A DNA stretch of 64,000 bases from Natronoglomus mannanivorans (GCA_025517485.1 JAOPKB010000005.1:124001-188000), one strand, 5' to 3'. Positions 53,887-64,000 are shown, counted from the stretch's first letter. Notes: a model not told the origin generated them from the sequence alone. Translations and numbers: made by a program.

Positions 53887-54602
53887 CCGACGTCGACGTC
53901 TCGCTCCCGTTCACGCCGCTCGAGCGTGCCGTCTACGTTCCCGACGCGGCGACGCTCGTCCTCGCCGACACCCACTTCGGCCGCGGCGAAGCGGCGAACG
54001 TCGAGGCCCCCCTTGGAGACGGGACGGACGTCATCGAGCGTCTTCGGGAGTTGCTCGAGCGGTGTGGACCCGAATTAGAGACGGTCGTCGTCGCCGGCGA
54101 CCTGTTGCACTCGTTCTCGCGGGTTCCCCGCGGCGTCGAGGAGTCGCTATCGTCGTTTGTGGCGGCCGTCGCCGACGCGACGCTTGTCGTCACGCCGGGG
54201 AATCACGACACCATGCTCGAGAGTGTGGAAGCCTACGACGGCGAAACAGTCCCCGAATACCGACTCGCTGACGGCGAGACGGTCGTCTGCCACGGCCACG
54301 AACCGCCCGAGGCGTCGGCCGAGCGGTACGTCGTCGGTCACGATCATCCGGCGCTGTCGATCGAGGGTCGAAAGCGACCGTGTTTCCTCTACGGACCGGA
54401 CGCCTACGACGGGGCCGACGTGCTCGTGCTCCCGGCGTTCACTCGGATCGCGCCCGGTTCGACGGTCAACGGCATGCGCGGGCGAGACTTCCAGTCACCG
54501 CTGGTGGTCGACGCCGACGTCTTCCATCCCGGCGTCCGAGACGATACGGCAGGCGAGACGCTCTGGTTTCCGCCGCTTGGAGAGTGTCGGCGGTTGCTGT
54601 GA
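53883..54602 (+). CDS. Calcineurin-like metallophosphoesterase
   Basis: 239 aa. Metal-site motifs LVLADTHFGRGE (DxH), VVVAGDLLHSFSRVP (GDxxH-type), VTPGNHDTMLES (GNHD) and VCHGHEPPE (GH) are in order. The archaeal YfcE/Mre11-like small type; substrate unknown. Start GTG 53883 is coupled to the artA stop (GTGA). Confidence 0.9.
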   Translation: MTDVDVSLPFTPLERAVYVPDAATLVLADTHFGRGEAANVEAPLGDGTDVIERLRELLERCGPELETVVVAGDLLHSFSRVPRGVEESLSSFVAAVADATLVVTPGNHDTMLESVEAYDGETVPEYRLADGETVVCHGHEPPEASAERYVVGHDHPALSIEGRKRPCFLYGPDAYDGADVLVLPAFTRIAPGSTVNGMRGRDFQSPLVVDADVFHPGVRDDTAGETLWFPPLGECRRLL

Positions 54603-54695
54603 TCGGCCGCTGAGGCGGAGTTCGAATTCGGACGTCGACGACCGACTCGAGCGCCGATGGCAGGCGTTTTGTCCGCGGGGCCGAAACCCCCGCGT

Positions 54696-55943
<1,248 letters not shown>

Positions 55944-56040
55944 AATCTATAGGCGGAGCAGATCGACACCTCGAGATCGTGTCCACGAGGGGACAGGTAT
56001 TTTCGCAGGGCTTTTGCCGAGTACCGAGAAACGGAGCGGT

Positions 56041-56742
56041 ATGACTGCGCCATGGGCTGACTGGAACCACATCCTGAAGCTGGACCCGGACAAGGACCTC
56101 CCCGACGACGTCACCTACGGCGATCTCCTCGCGACGGGCACCGACGCTATCGAGATCGGCGGCACGATGGGCATGACCGAAGAGAACATGGCCGCCGTGA
56201 TCGAAGCCTGCGCCGAACACGACGTCCCGCTCTATCAGGAACCGTCGGACCCGAGCGTCGTCGTCGAGGACGACGCGCTCGACGGCTACCTCATTCCGAC
56301 GGTGTTCAACGCCGGCTCGCCGTTCTGGATCACCGGCGCGCACAAGGAGTGGGTCCGAATCGACGGCGACCTCGACTGGGACCGGACCTGGACGGAAGCC
56401 TACATCGTGATGAATCCGGATGCCGACGTCGCAGTGCTGACCGAAGCCGACTGCGAGATCTCCGCCGAGGACGTCGCCTCCTATGCGACCGTCGCCGAAC
56501 GAATGTTCGGACAGGAGATCGTCTACGTCGAGTACTCCGGCATGTACGGTGACGTCGACGTCGTCGAAGCCGCCAGTAACGCCGTCTCGGAGTCGACGCT
56601 GTTCTACGGCGGCGGCATCCACGACTACGACTCCGCACACCGGATGGCTACCCACGCCGACGTCATCGTCGTCGGGAACCTCGCCCACGACGAAGGTGTC
56701 GACGCCGTCCGCGAGACGGTCGAAGCCGCGAACGACGCCTGA
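56041..56742 (+). CDS. Geranylgeranylglyceryl phosphate synthase (phosphoglycerol geranylgeranyltransferase)
   Basis: Forms the first ether bond of archaeal membrane lipids from geranylgeranyl diphosphate and sn-glycerol-1-phosphate. 233-aa PcrB-like TIM barrel: [46 protein letters not shown] and the phosphate-binding [29 protein letters not shown] 56041 preferred to the upstream 56014. Monocistronic. Confidence 0.92.
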   Translation: MTAPWADWNHILKLDPDKDLPDDVTYGDLLATGTDAIEIGGTMGMTEENMAAVIEACAEHDVPLYQEPSDPSVVVEDDALDGYLIPTVFNAGSPFWITGAHKEWVRIDGDLDWDRTWTEAYIVMNPDADVAVLTEADCEISAEDVASYATVAERMFGQEIVYVEYSGMYGDVDVVEAASNAVSESTLFYGGGIHDYDSAHRMATHADVIVVGNLAHDEGVDAVRETVEAANDA

Positions 56743-56810
56743 GAGCGAGACCAGATCTCGGAACTGTAACTGGCCTCAACTGTTTTACACCTCCGTTGTG
56801 GACAGCACGT

Positions 56811-57488
56811 ATGAGCCTTATCGCAGAATTCGAAGCTTCCTCTCGGAAGCTCGCTCTCGGGCCGACACTCGAGGCGTTTCCGGACCTCGAGATCGACCTC
56901 GAGCGTCAGTACGCGCTCGATCCCGATCAGCCAATCACGTTCTACTGGATGCAGGGGGTTGCAGTCGACGAGCTCGAAGCCGGGTTAACTCGAGACGAGA
57001 CGATCGCGGACGTCGAACGGTACGAGCAGATCGGTGATCGGGTTCTCTATCGGATTCAGCGAAGTCAAAGTCGAAGTCGAAGTCGAGACGCAGACGACCC
57101 AGAGACGACCGTCATCGACGCCTACCGCGAGTGGACGAATCTCGGCGCAGTCCTTCTCGAGAGCCACGGCTCGAACGGTCGGTGGGAGATTCGGATGCGA
57201 TTTCCCGATCGGGACACCGTCGCGACGTACCACGACTTCCTCGAGGAAAACGGCGTTACCTTCGATCTCCACCGACTCTCCGACGGCGTGCAGACGAGCC
57301 ACGGTGACGACGTCGTGACGCCGAGACAGCGAGAGGCGCTCCAGGTTGCCTACGAGAACGGGTTCTTCGACGTCCCCCGTGGAGCGACGCTCGGCGAACT
57401 GGCGGCCGAACTCGAGATTTCGGATCAGGCGGTGAGCGAACGATTGCGGCGGGGGCAGTCGCGACTGCTCGAGCACCATGTCGTCTGA
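56811..57488 (+). CDS. Bacterio-opsin-activator-type HTH (HTH_10) regulator
   Basis: 225 aa. N-terminal alpha/beta domain (~1-150) and C-terminal HTH_10: LTPRQREALQVAYENGFFDVPRGATLGELAAELEISDQAVSERLRRGQ (seen here as VTPRQREALQ ...), the typical haloarchaeal Bat-like end. A small Ser-Arg repeat at ~84-93 (SQSRSRSRSR) comes from aagtcg hexamers at 57061-57086. Target genes unknown. ATG 56811 preferred to 56796. Confidence 0.88.
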   Translation: MSLIAEFEASSRKLALGPTLEAFPDLEIDLERQYALDPDQPITFYWMQGVAVDELEAGLTRDETIADVERYEQIGDRVLYRIQRSQSRSRSRDADDPETTVIDAYREWTNLGAVLLESHGSNGRWEIRMRFPDRDTVATYHDFLEENGVTFDLHRLSDGVQTSHGDDVVTPRQREALQVAYENGFFDVPRGATLGELAAELEISDQAVSERLRRGQSRLLEHHVV

Positions 57489-57678
57489 GACGGGGAGTTC
57501 CATCGGGGTGTTCGTCTCCGACCCGTTCGCCAGCGGTTTATGTCGCTACCGGCCCGTTCGCGTTCTCCCGTCGAAAATGCGTGTCCGGATTCGGATTCGA
57601 AGTCGGAGTTAAAGTCGGAGTCGAAGTCAACCTCGAAGGCGGGAACCGAAATCGGAGTCGTCACCGACCGCTCGAGGC
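57489..57678. repeat. Low-complexity hexamer region upstream/downstream of permease and HTH genes
   Basis: The 190-bp gap between two convergent genes is largely gattcg/gaagtc/ggagtc hexamer repeats (57590-57660). A frame reading Ser-Lys-Asp repeats is open across it but has no support as a gene. Confidence 0.6.
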
Positions 57679-59214
57679 TCACTCCTCGCGATCAGGTCCG
57701 GTCCACCGTTCCCAGAACGTCTCGAACTCGGACTCGTCTTCGGTGAGCCGTTCCCACTCTGCGAGCCCGCGTTCCTCTCGAGTGCCCGGAATCGTGTTGT
57801 CGAGGAAGAGCGCTGCGAGGCCGCCGACCGCCATGCCCGTCGAGCCGATCACGAAGAGCGTGTCGGCGAAAAGCGGCTCGCTCAGGACGGGACCGAGCAC
57901 GGCGACACCGCCTAAAATCTCCTGGAACGTTCCGACATCGCCGACGTTCGCCATATACTCGGGGATCGCCAGCCCGACGAACATCGCGAAGCCGATGATG
58001 AACACGTTCCGCGAGGAGTCGAGATCGACGTGCTTGAGGTTCGAGAGGCCCACGGCGACGATCTGGCCGAACATCGCGATGAACAGCCCGCCGATGATCG
58101 GGTCCGGGATCGTCACGATCAACTGACCGAAGTAGCCAATGAAGCCGGCGACCAACATGACGACGGCACCGACCTGAACCACGTATCTCGAGGCGACGCC
58201 GGTGAGACCGATCGCGCCGATGTTCTCCGAGTAGGACGTCGAGCCGCCGGTTCCCATAATCCCGGAGAAGACGTTCATCAGGCCCTCCATCCCGATCCCG
58301 TGATTGATGCGCTTTTCGCTGGGTGCCGCCGAGCCGGTCAGGTTCGCGACGGCGTAGTAGTCGCCGATACTCTCGACGATCGAGGCGAGCACGCCTGCGA
58401 ACATGCCGACGACGAACGCGGTCGTGATCTCGGGGACTCCCCACTGGAACGGATGGATGGGCAAGATCAGCGACGCATCGGTGACGTCCTCGAGCGGGAC
58501 GTATCCCGGCTGGCCGTCGACGAGGACGTTTCCCGCGGAGAGTCCGGCAGCGACGAGCCAGGCGATGGAGATCGCCAGAATCACGGGATAGAGCCGAAAC
58601 GCCTTGCGCTTGACGTCGAGATACTGGGAGAACAGCAGGATGAGTCCGAGCGTGAGTCCGAGCAGCCACCAGTTCTGGTCCGTCGACGTGATCTGACCGA
58701 CGTCGAACAGCGCTAGCCCGATGAGTGCGATCGTCGGCGCGATGACGACCGGAGAGAGAAAGCGCCGGAGTTTGCCGACCAGTCCGAAGTAACCCAGCGC
58801 GACCTGCACGGTCGCGGCGACGATGATCGCGCCCTGGAGCTGGACCAGCGCCGTCTGCCAGTCGGCACCATCGACGACACCGGTTCCCATGGCGCCGATG
58901 ATCGCGAGCGCCGGTGCGAGCATCGAGAACGGTGCGCCCTGTACGATCGGATATCGGTTCCCGAACGTCGTCTGTGCGAGCGTCGCGATCCCGGAGACGA
59001 CGAAGAACGTCCCGACGAACTGCACCGCCACGTCTGCGGGCATCTCCATCGCTTCCGCGAGGATGAGCGGCACTGCGATGTTCGCCCCGACCATCGTCAG
59101 GTAGTGTTGCACGCCGAGTACGACCGATTCGTCCAGCGGCGGTTGTTCGTCGATCCCGTACTCGAGTTCGTCCCTCCCTCCCGAGCCGTCGGTAGCTGAA
59201 TCCTCTCCCGTCAT
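57679..59214 (-). CDS. Uracil/xanthine nucleobase permease (NCS2 family)
   Basis: 511-aa transporter with about 12-14 spans. NCS2 cues: VVLGVQHYLTMVGANIAVPLIL near the N-terminus, IVESIGDYYAVANLTG and NVFSGIMGTGGSTSYSENIGAIGLTGVASR in the middle (the family TGxxxxxxxxxENxG segment). Imports uracil or xanthine with a proton or sodium ion; which base cannot be read. ATG 59214 (MTGEDSATDG) is chosen over upstream frame. Divergent from the CHAT-like gene. Confidence 0.92.
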   Translation of the reverse strand: MTGEDSATDGSGGRDELEYGIDEQPPLDESVVLGVQHYLTMVGANIAVPLILAEAMEMPADVAVQFVGTFFVVSGIATLAQTTFGNRYPIVQGAPFSMLAPALAIIGAMGTGVVDGADWQTALVQLQGAIIVAATVQVALGYFGLVGKLRRFLSPVVIAPTIALIGLALFDVGQITSTDQNWWLLGLTLGLILLFSQYLDVKRKAFRLYPVILAISIAWLVAAGLSAGNVLVDGQPGYVPLEDVTDASLILPIHPFQWGVPEITTAFVVGMFAGVLASIVESIGDYYAVANLTGSAAPSEKRINHGIGMEGLMNVFSGIMGTGGSTSYSENIGAIGLTGVASRYVVQVGAVVMLVAGFIGYFGQLIVTIPDPIIGGLFIAMFGQIVAVGLSNLKHVDLDSSRNVFIIGFAMFVGLAIPEYMANVGDVGTFQEILGGVAVLGPVLSEPLFADTLFVIGSTGMAVGGLAALFLDNTIPGTREERGLAEWERLTEDESEFETFWERWTGPDREE

Positions 59215-59403
59215 ATCACACTGGTCACCGAATAACGGGAGAGGGGGGTCAAAGGGATATTGATCCGGTCTCCACGATTCGGAGAAAGCGGTTGACGAAT
59301 CGTCACGAGCCGCGCTTCGGCTCCGTTCGCGGGCGAGCGATCGGGTCGCAGTTGCTTCCGAACCGGTACGCGTATAGTATCCGGGGTATTTTGTCCGGTA
59401 ACT

Positions 59404-61659
59404 ATGACCACTGGGATTGGCGCGCATCCGCTGATCTCTTTCGACGTCGGACCGGAGACGATCCACGTCCGCGACGAGTTAGAGGAGCAGGATCTCCAGC
59501 TCTGTGCAACCGCTCCCGACGAACTGGACCCACAGCCGGCGCTGACGGACCTGTTCATGTTTCCGGTCGACAACGCGATCACGGTCACCGTGTCGGAACT
59601 GCACGCCGATGCCTACCACGGGACGGCCCTGTGGAACGCCGACGGGGAACACCTCGGGGAGTTCACGACGACGCCGTGGGAGTTGCCGAGGGGGACCTAT
59701 TTCGTCAATATACAGGGGACCGTAAACGGCTACCTCCGGATCGACGACGCGACGTTCACCGGCGTCCATCGAGAATCCGAGAGCGGCGACGCCCCGCTCG
59801 AGTTCACCTTCGACGAACCGACGCAGGTCTCGATCGGTGCCCGATCGTTTCACACACGACCGCAGACGACGATCACGGTCCCGGACGAGCCGGAGGCGAT
59901 GCTCGAGGCGCTGGCGTACCTCGGCTCGTCGATCAAGGAGTACTCCTGTGAGCGGTCCTGGCCCACGCTTCGCGGTCATCCCCCGGCGATCGAACGGGGC
60001 GACCGCCTCGAGATCCCGCCCGAACTGTCGCGCCCGGAGACCGGCGTGACGATCTCGGTACCGGCGACCTACGCGGACGTCTATCGGGTCGCCCCGCTCG
60101 TGTTCTACCTCGGCGCCGACGTCGAGGTCGGCGATCGGCCGGAACTCCGTCTCGAGAACGGGTACGTCGAACCGCTGGAGACCGACGCTCGGTCACTCGA
60201 GGAGACCGTCGACGAGCTCCTGGAGACGTGTCTACTACTGGATTCACTGACTCGAGCCGACGGCTACCTCTCGGGACCACGGTACGAGTACGACGAACTC
60301 GCCCCCCACCTCCCGTTCTATCCGCCGAACCTCTACGAGGAGTCGATTTCGGCGCAGCTCCTCGAGTACCTCGAAGTGTCGCCGTCGCTGCTCGAGCCGT
60401 ACGTCCCGCGGTGGCCGATGACCGCGGTCTTGCAGCCCCGTCCGGAAGACGTGGAGCTGCTGCCGGCTCTTCTCAACGTGCTGTCGAAGGTCCACGTCGA
60501 CGATGGGACAGAAGAGACGACGGTACCGGCCGCTCCGACACCCTCGGAAACGTCAGTATCGACGGCGAAGACGGGTCCCAGGACAGCGACGGGATGGGAT
60601 TCGACGACGGGGACGGAAACGAACGCACGACAGCGAGCACCGACGGATCGAGTGCTCGATCGCAACCGCACCGAATCCGCTCCGCAGTCTCGTTCACCCA
60701 TTCTGACGTGCTATACCGGCAGTGGGACAGACGTGGGTATAGAGACGGGAACGGATACGGACACGGACACAAAACTCCCCGCGAATGCGAGCTGTATACG
60801 CCGGGAGGCGTTCGAAAACGCGTTATCTTACAGCCTTTCAGAGATCGCCGATGCAGAAATCACGTACGTCACGGACAGCCATCCCCGAGGCGATCGCGTA
60901 AGGCAAACGATCGACGACACGGCACCGACACATCGGCTCGAGCCAGGTCGGATCACCGTCCTCGAGCAGCCGTCGAAACGCGACGTAGCGCGCACGCTCG
61001 AGTCGGATCTCGACTTCCTGTACTGTGATCTCCCCCTCTCGAGCGATGGGATCGAGTGCCGGGACGGAGTGCTCGACCCGGCGGAAGTCGACGATGTCGG
61101 TGTGAAGACGTTCGTCCTCTCCGGGTCGGCGATTCTGACGGCCGGCCTCGAGTTGGTTCGACGCGGTGCCTTCGCAGGGGCCATCCTCGAGAACGCAGTG
61201 TCACCGGATCACGTCGTTCGGCTGACGAAGACGCTCTTACAGGGTCACCCGCTCGTCGAAGCAGTTCGGTTGACGGAGATCGACGACCGATCCACCGTTC
61301 GGTTCGTCGGCAATCCGGCACACCCAATCGTCCGTCGTGATGGCGGGGCGATTCCCCAGCGCCTCGACGTGGTGTCCACCAGCGCGGACGAACACGACCT
61401 CTTCGTGTACTACCAGTTGACGGACTTCCACCGGATTGGCAGCGTCTCGCGGTTCATCGACGACTGTGCATACGACGCCTACCAGTTGAACGGGACGACG
61501 GTTCGACAGCCGCATCGACTGTCGACGAGCGACGTCGTCTCGTTGCTCGAGGACGACAGTCACGTCCTACGACTGAACGGGCAGCCGTACGACGGCGAGG
61601 TGGACCCGGAGACGTTCGTTCGCGAGTCCGTCCGGCGGACGCTGCGAGACGTGCAGTGA
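59404..61659 (+). CDS. Haloarchaeal CHAT-like protein with apparently lost catalytic residues (751 aa)
   Basis: Three parts: an N-terminal beta-rich region (~1-360), a Thr/Ser/Asp-rich linker (~365-465, including TDTDTDTK), and a C-terminal alpha/beta domain (~480-750). The last part follows the CHAT (caspase-like) peptidase order seen in related haloarchaeal proteins: FLYCDLPLSSDGIECRDGVL, then VKTFVLSGSAILTAGLELVRRGAFAGAI, then FVGNPAHPIV. In active relatives I recall, the first part contains a Gly-His pair and the second NAC; here they read CDLP and SGS, so both His and Cys are absent. A binding or scaffold role is then likelier than proteolysis. Family assignment by recollection. ATG 59404 is 25-30 nt after gtattttgt. 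Confidence 0.72.
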   Translation: MTTGIGAHPLISFDVGPETIHVRDELEEQDLQLCATAPDELDPQPALTDLFMFPVDNAITVTVSELHADAYHGTALWNADGEHLGEFTTTPWELPRGTYFVNIQGTVNGYLRIDDATFTGVHRESESGDAPLEFTFDEPTQVSIGARSFHTRPQTTITVPDEPEAMLEALAYLGSSIKEYSCERSWPTLRGHPPAIERGDRLEIPPELSRPETGVTISVPATYADVYRVAPLVFYLGADVEVGDRPELRLENGYVEPLETDARSLEETVDELLETCLLLDSLTRADGYLSGPRYEYDELAPHLPFYPPNLYEESISAQLLEYLEVSPSLLEPYVPRWPMTAVLQPRPEDVELLPALLNVLSKVHVDDGTEETTVPAAPTPSETSVSTAKTGPRTATGWDSTTGTETNARQRAPTDRVLDRNRTESAPQSRSPILTCYTGSGTDVGIETGTDTDTDTKLPANASCIRREAFENALSYSLSEIADAEITYVTDSHPRGDRVRQTIDDTAPTHRLEPGRITVLEQPSKRDVARTLESDLDFLYCDLPLSSDGIECRDGVLDPAEVDDVGVKTFVLSGSAILTAGLELVRRGAFAGAILENAVSPDHVVRLTKTLLQGHPLVEAVRLTEIDDRSTVRFVGNPAHPIVRRDGGAIPQRLDVVSTSADEHDLFVYYQLTDFHRIGSVSRFIDDCAYDAYQLNGTTVRQPHRLSTSDVVSLLEDDSHVLRLNGQPYDGEVDPETFVRESVRRTLRDVQ

Positions 61660-61774
61660 GCGTCGTTCGTGATCTAGGTTCTCTCGTCACTCGTCCGATC
61701 GAGTCGGAGCCGAACCGGGGCTTTTCCACACAGGGCCCGGCTTTATCCCCGCGTTCGGTGAGAGTGCCAGACAG

Positions 61775-62155
61775 GTGACTTCCGTGATCGGAAAACAACG
61801 CTGGGCGATCGCCGACGGCTACATCCCCGAGGAGAGTACCGGCCCCGAACCCGAACTGACCAGCCACGATACCGTCTGTATTCTCAACGCCGGCGACGAG
61901 GAGGCGACCGTCGAACTCGAGGTGTTCTTCACCGACCGGGAACCGGTCGGCCCCTACGAGGAGACGGTTCCCGCCAATCGGACCAAACATATCCGGTTCA
62001 ACGGGCTCGAGGACCCCGAGGAAATCCCGAAGGGGACGCCGTTCGCCTGCGTGATCGAGTCGGACGTGCCGGTCGTCTGCCAGCAGACGCGGCTGGACTC
62101 ACGACAGGCCGAGAACGCCCTCCTGAGTACGATCGCACACGCGGGCGATTCCTGA
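61775..62155 (+). CDS. Sensory rhodopsin transducer-like (ASRT family) protein, copy A
   Basis: 126-aa homologue of the Anabaena sensory rhodopsin transducer, a beta-sandwich tetramer. WAIADGYIPEESTGPEPELTSH, TVCILNAGDEEATVELEVFF, ANRTKHIRFNGL and DSRQAENALLSTIAHA are near-identical in pattern to the family. No rhodopsin gene is in the window; comparative work (recalled) proposes that the fold binds small sugars. Start is GTG 61775 (or GTG 61784, MIGKQRW). Shares one base with the lactone oxidase ATG (TGATG), so is coupled to it. Confidence 0.9.
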   Translation: MTSVIGKQRWAIADGYIPEESTGPEPELTSHDTVCILNAGDEEATVELEVFFTDREPVGPYEETVPANRTKHIRFNGLEDPEEIPKGTPFACVIESDVPVVCQQTRLDSRQAENALLSTIAHAGDS

Positions 62156-63555
62156 TGGCGGCCGAGGAGGACGACGGGACGGGCGGGGGTGGAAACAGAG
62201 ACGGAGACGGAGACGAGACCGTCCCGACCGAATCCGTCGAGGAGTGGGCGAACTGGTCCGGAAACCTCACGTTCACCCCCGAGGGGATCGCGAAGCCCGA
62301 AACCGAAGAACAGGTCCAGGAGGTCGTCCAGACGTGCGCCGAGGAAGGCCGAACGGTCCGGGTCGTCGGCGCCGGCCACTCGTGGACCCCGGTCGTCGAA
62401 ACCGACGACCTGCTCGTCTCCCTCGAGAAGATGACCGGGATGGTCGACCACGACAGCGAGGCGAACACGGCGACAATCCTCGGCGGAACGACCCTCGAGG
62501 AGGCCGCCCTGGAGGTCCAATCGGTGAACCTCGCGATGCCGAACCTCGGCGACGTCTCGATGCAGACGGTCGCCGGCGCGTTCGGCACCGGAACCCACGG
62601 AACCGGCACGGAATTCGGTAACCTCGCGACCACGCTTCGGGGCGGTCGAATGGTCACCGGCACCGGCGAGATCCGCGAGTTCGACGCCGACGAGGACCCG
62701 GAGTTTCTGGACGCCGCTCGAGTGTCCCTGGGCACGCTCGGCATCTTCACCGAACTCGAACTCGACCTCGTCCCCGCGTACAAACTCGAGCGCCGGGAGT
62801 ACTGTACGACCTTCGAGCAGTGTCGCGACCACATCGAGGACCTAGAGCAGGAGAACCGCAACTTCGACTTCTACTGGTACCCCCGGTCGGACGAGGTCAA
62901 ACTCCGACTGCTCAACGGGCCGGGCGGCGGCACTGACCACGAGGACCTGGCGTACGCCTCGCTGGTCCAGCGGGAGACCGACTGGTGGAACCAGCTCATC
63001 CCGGAACACAACGAGATGGCCCGCCAATTCGAGGAGATGGAGTACGCCGTCCCCGCCGACGAGGCCGAAGCGTGCTTTCTCGAGGTCCGCGACCGCATCC
63101 GCGAGGAGTGGCGCGCCGACGCCGGCTGGCGGGTGCTCCGACGGACCGTCGCCGCCGACGACACGTACATCTCCGCCGACTACGGCCGCGAGACGGTGAC
63201 GATGGGGATCATCCAGAACGCCTCTCTCGAGTACACCGAGTACTTCGAGGACATCGAGGAGATCTTCAGGCGGTACGACGGCCGACCTCACTGGGGGAAA
63301 CGCCACACTCGCCGCGCCGGGGAGCTGCGAGAGCTGTACCCGGAGTGGGATCGCTTTCAGAAGATCCGACGCGAGATGGACCCGGAGGGCGTGTTCATGA
63401 GCGACTATCTGACCGAATTGCTCGAGGGGGACGAGGATCGGTCGCCACTCGAGCCGGAGAGTGGGGAGTCGGGGACGGAGACGAAGACGGAGGGAGAGCA
63501 AACGGACGACGAAGATGAGGAAGAGGAAGAGCAAGCGGAGGGAGCGAACACATGA
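62155..63555 (+). CDS. FAD-linked sugar-lactone oxidase (D-arabinono-1,4-lactone oxidase/L-gulonolactone oxidase family)
   Basis: 466 aa. N-terminal FAD-binding (PCMH) domain with VVGAGHSWTPVVETDD (the flavin-proximal GAGHS motif), then MQTVAGAFGTGTHGTG, and the C-terminal ALO domain ending GRPHWGKRH (HWxK, catalytic) and FMSDYLTELL. Oxidises an aldonolactone to an ascorbate-type product with oxygen or another acceptor. An acidic tail of ~40 residues (TDDEDEEEEEQAEGANT) is encoded by gag/gac-rich repeats. It is flanked on both sides by ASRT-like genes with overlapping start/stop codons. Confidence 0.9.
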   Translation: MAAEEDDGTGGGGNRDGDGDETVPTESVEEWANWSGNLTFTPEGIAKPETEEQVQEVVQTCAEEGRTVRVVGAGHSWTPVVETDDLLVSLEKMTGMVDHDSEANTATILGGTTLEEAALEVQSVNLAMPNLGDVSMQTVAGAFGTGTHGTGTEFGNLATTLRGGRMVTGTGEIREFDADEDPEFLDAARVSLGTLGIFTELELDLVPAYKLERREYCTTFEQCRDHIEDLEQENRNFDFYWYPRSDEVKLRLLNGPGGGTDHEDLAYASLVQRETDWWNQLIPEHNEMARQFEEMEYAVPADEAEACFLEVRDRIREEWRADAGWRVLRRTVAADDTYISADYGRETVTMGIIQNASLEYTEYFEDIEEIFRRYDGRPHWGKRHTRRAGELRELYPEWDRFQKIRREMDPEGVFMSDYLTELLEGDEDRSPLEPESGESGTETKTEGEQTDDEDEEEEEQAEGANT

Positions 63556-63956
63556 CCGACGAGAACGAGCACGTATCCGACGACGAGCAGCCGGTCGGCG
63601 ACACCGAGTGGGTGATACCCGCCGGCCACGTCCCCGCCGACAGCACCGGCCCGGAACCGGAGATGGTCAGCAACGATACGCTCTGCCTGCTCAACGCCGG
63701 CGAGAAGCTATCGACCGTCGAGATCACGCTTTCCTACGCCAACGGCCGCGAGGCCGGCCCGTACCTGCTCACCGTCGCCGCCAAGCGTGTCCGTCACGTC
63801 CGAATCAACGACCTGATCGACCCTTACGCACCGCCACTGGACGAGGACTACGCCGTGGTCCTCGAGTGTAACGAACCGCTGGTCGTCCAGTTCGAGCGGC
63901 AGGATTCCCGGCAGGCCGAGAACGCGACGTTCTCGACGATGGCCTACGGGGAGTAG
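63552..63956 (+). CDS. Sensory rhodopsin transducer-like (ASRT family) protein, copy B
   Basis: 134-aa second ASRT homologue: WVIPAGHVPADSTGPEPEMVSN, TLCLLNAGEKLSTVEITLSY, VRHVRINDLIDP and DSRQAENATFSTMAYGE, with an extra hydrophilic N-terminus of ~18 residues. It differs from copy A in the first strand and the central loop, so the two may form hetero-oligomers. ATG 63552 overlaps the oxidase stop by 4 nt (ATGA). Confidence 0.88.
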   Translation: MTDENEHVSDDEQPVGDTEWVIPAGHVPADSTGPEPEMVSNDTLCLLNAGEKLSTVEITLSYANGREAGPYLLTVAAKRVRHVRINDLIDPYAPPLDEDYAVVLECNEPLVVQFERQDSRQAENATFSTMAYGE

Positions 63957-64000
63957 CGGCGTCGCAGTTGGTCCTCTCGTCTCCAGTATTGCGGTACTCG

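Noticed and set aside
57540-57746. 68-aa Ser/Lys/Asp-rich ORF
   Set aside because: Reading of hexamer repeats in a convergent gap; overlaps the permease gene.
61775-63956. A rhodopsin signalling locus
   Set aside because: ASRT homologues are present but no seven-span opsin (Schiff-base Lys in the last helix) or carotenoid gene is in the window.

Overview
This 64 kb window is haloarchaeal chromosome, most likely from a Natrialbales-type organism (Natrinema/Haloterrigena/Natronorubrum group; inferred, not proven). The evidence is high GC, strongly acidic proteins, many leaderless genes with a TATA-like box about 27 nt upstream of the start codon, frequent GTG starts, and typical archaeal families: DUF106/EMC3-like protein, Cbf5, archaeal TopA, aIF2-alpha, Nop10, L44e, S27e, archaeosortase A, halocyanin, HalOD1, DUF7344 and GGGP synthase. 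I see no rRNA, CRISPR array, integrase, transposase or provirus.

Layout. 0-4.5 kb: membrane insertase-like DUF106 protein, cytidylate kinase and Cbf5, then a thiolase/OB-fold pair and tRNA-Pro. 4.7-8.3 kb: very small genes (zinc-finger microproteins, HalOD1, small membrane proteins) around an Nmad3-like gene. 8.5-17.5 kb: topoisomerase I, a DUF7344 regulator, LysE exporter, DUF354 plus UDP-GlcNAc 2-epimerase, an HExxH protein and an HD phosphohydrolase. 17.8-21 kb: sugar-acid module (RraA-like protein and enolase-superfamily dehydratase, divergent from a Gfo6-type sugar dehydrogenase). 21-27.5 kb: methylmalonyl-CoA mutase B12 subunit and MeaB, a cytidylate-kinase paralogue without the P-loop lysine, an alpha/beta hydrolase, a second thiolase/OB-fold pair and an M42 peptidase. 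27.7-38.5 kb: halocyanin, TrkA, SRPBCC protein, small flavoprotein, CoaBC, HGPRTase, an ArsR/zinc-ribbon regulator and PurA.

38.5-43 kb is a dipeptide/oligopeptide ABC transporter (two permeases and a lipoprotein; the ATPases are not here). 43.1-47.4 kb has initiator tRNA-Met, GtrA, a GT2 glycosyltransferase and a DUF2298 membrane protein. 47.5-50.2 kb is the classic archaeal translation operon (L44e, S27e, aIF2-alpha, Nop10, PAC2 chaperone). 50.3-59.2 kb has a J-domain protein, NUDIX hydrolase, regulator, archaeosortase A, phosphoesterase, a threonine-synthase-like protein without the PLP lysine, GGGP synthase, an HTH regulator and a nucleobase permease.

The most unusual part is the right end (59.4-64 kb): a 751-aa protein whose C-terminal part looks like a CHAT peptidase that has lost its catalytic His and Cys, followed by a three-gene, start/stop-overlapping operon. 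In that operon an FAD sugar-lactone oxidase sits between two different homologues of the Anabaena sensory rhodopsin transducer (ASRT), with no rhodopsin gene in sight. I regard this as the best candidate for an undescribed system: a sugar-lactone sensing/oxidising unit rather than a photosensory one. Other recurring oddities are enzyme paralogues with a missing catalytic residue, and hexanucleotide repeat tracts at gene edges and protein linkers.
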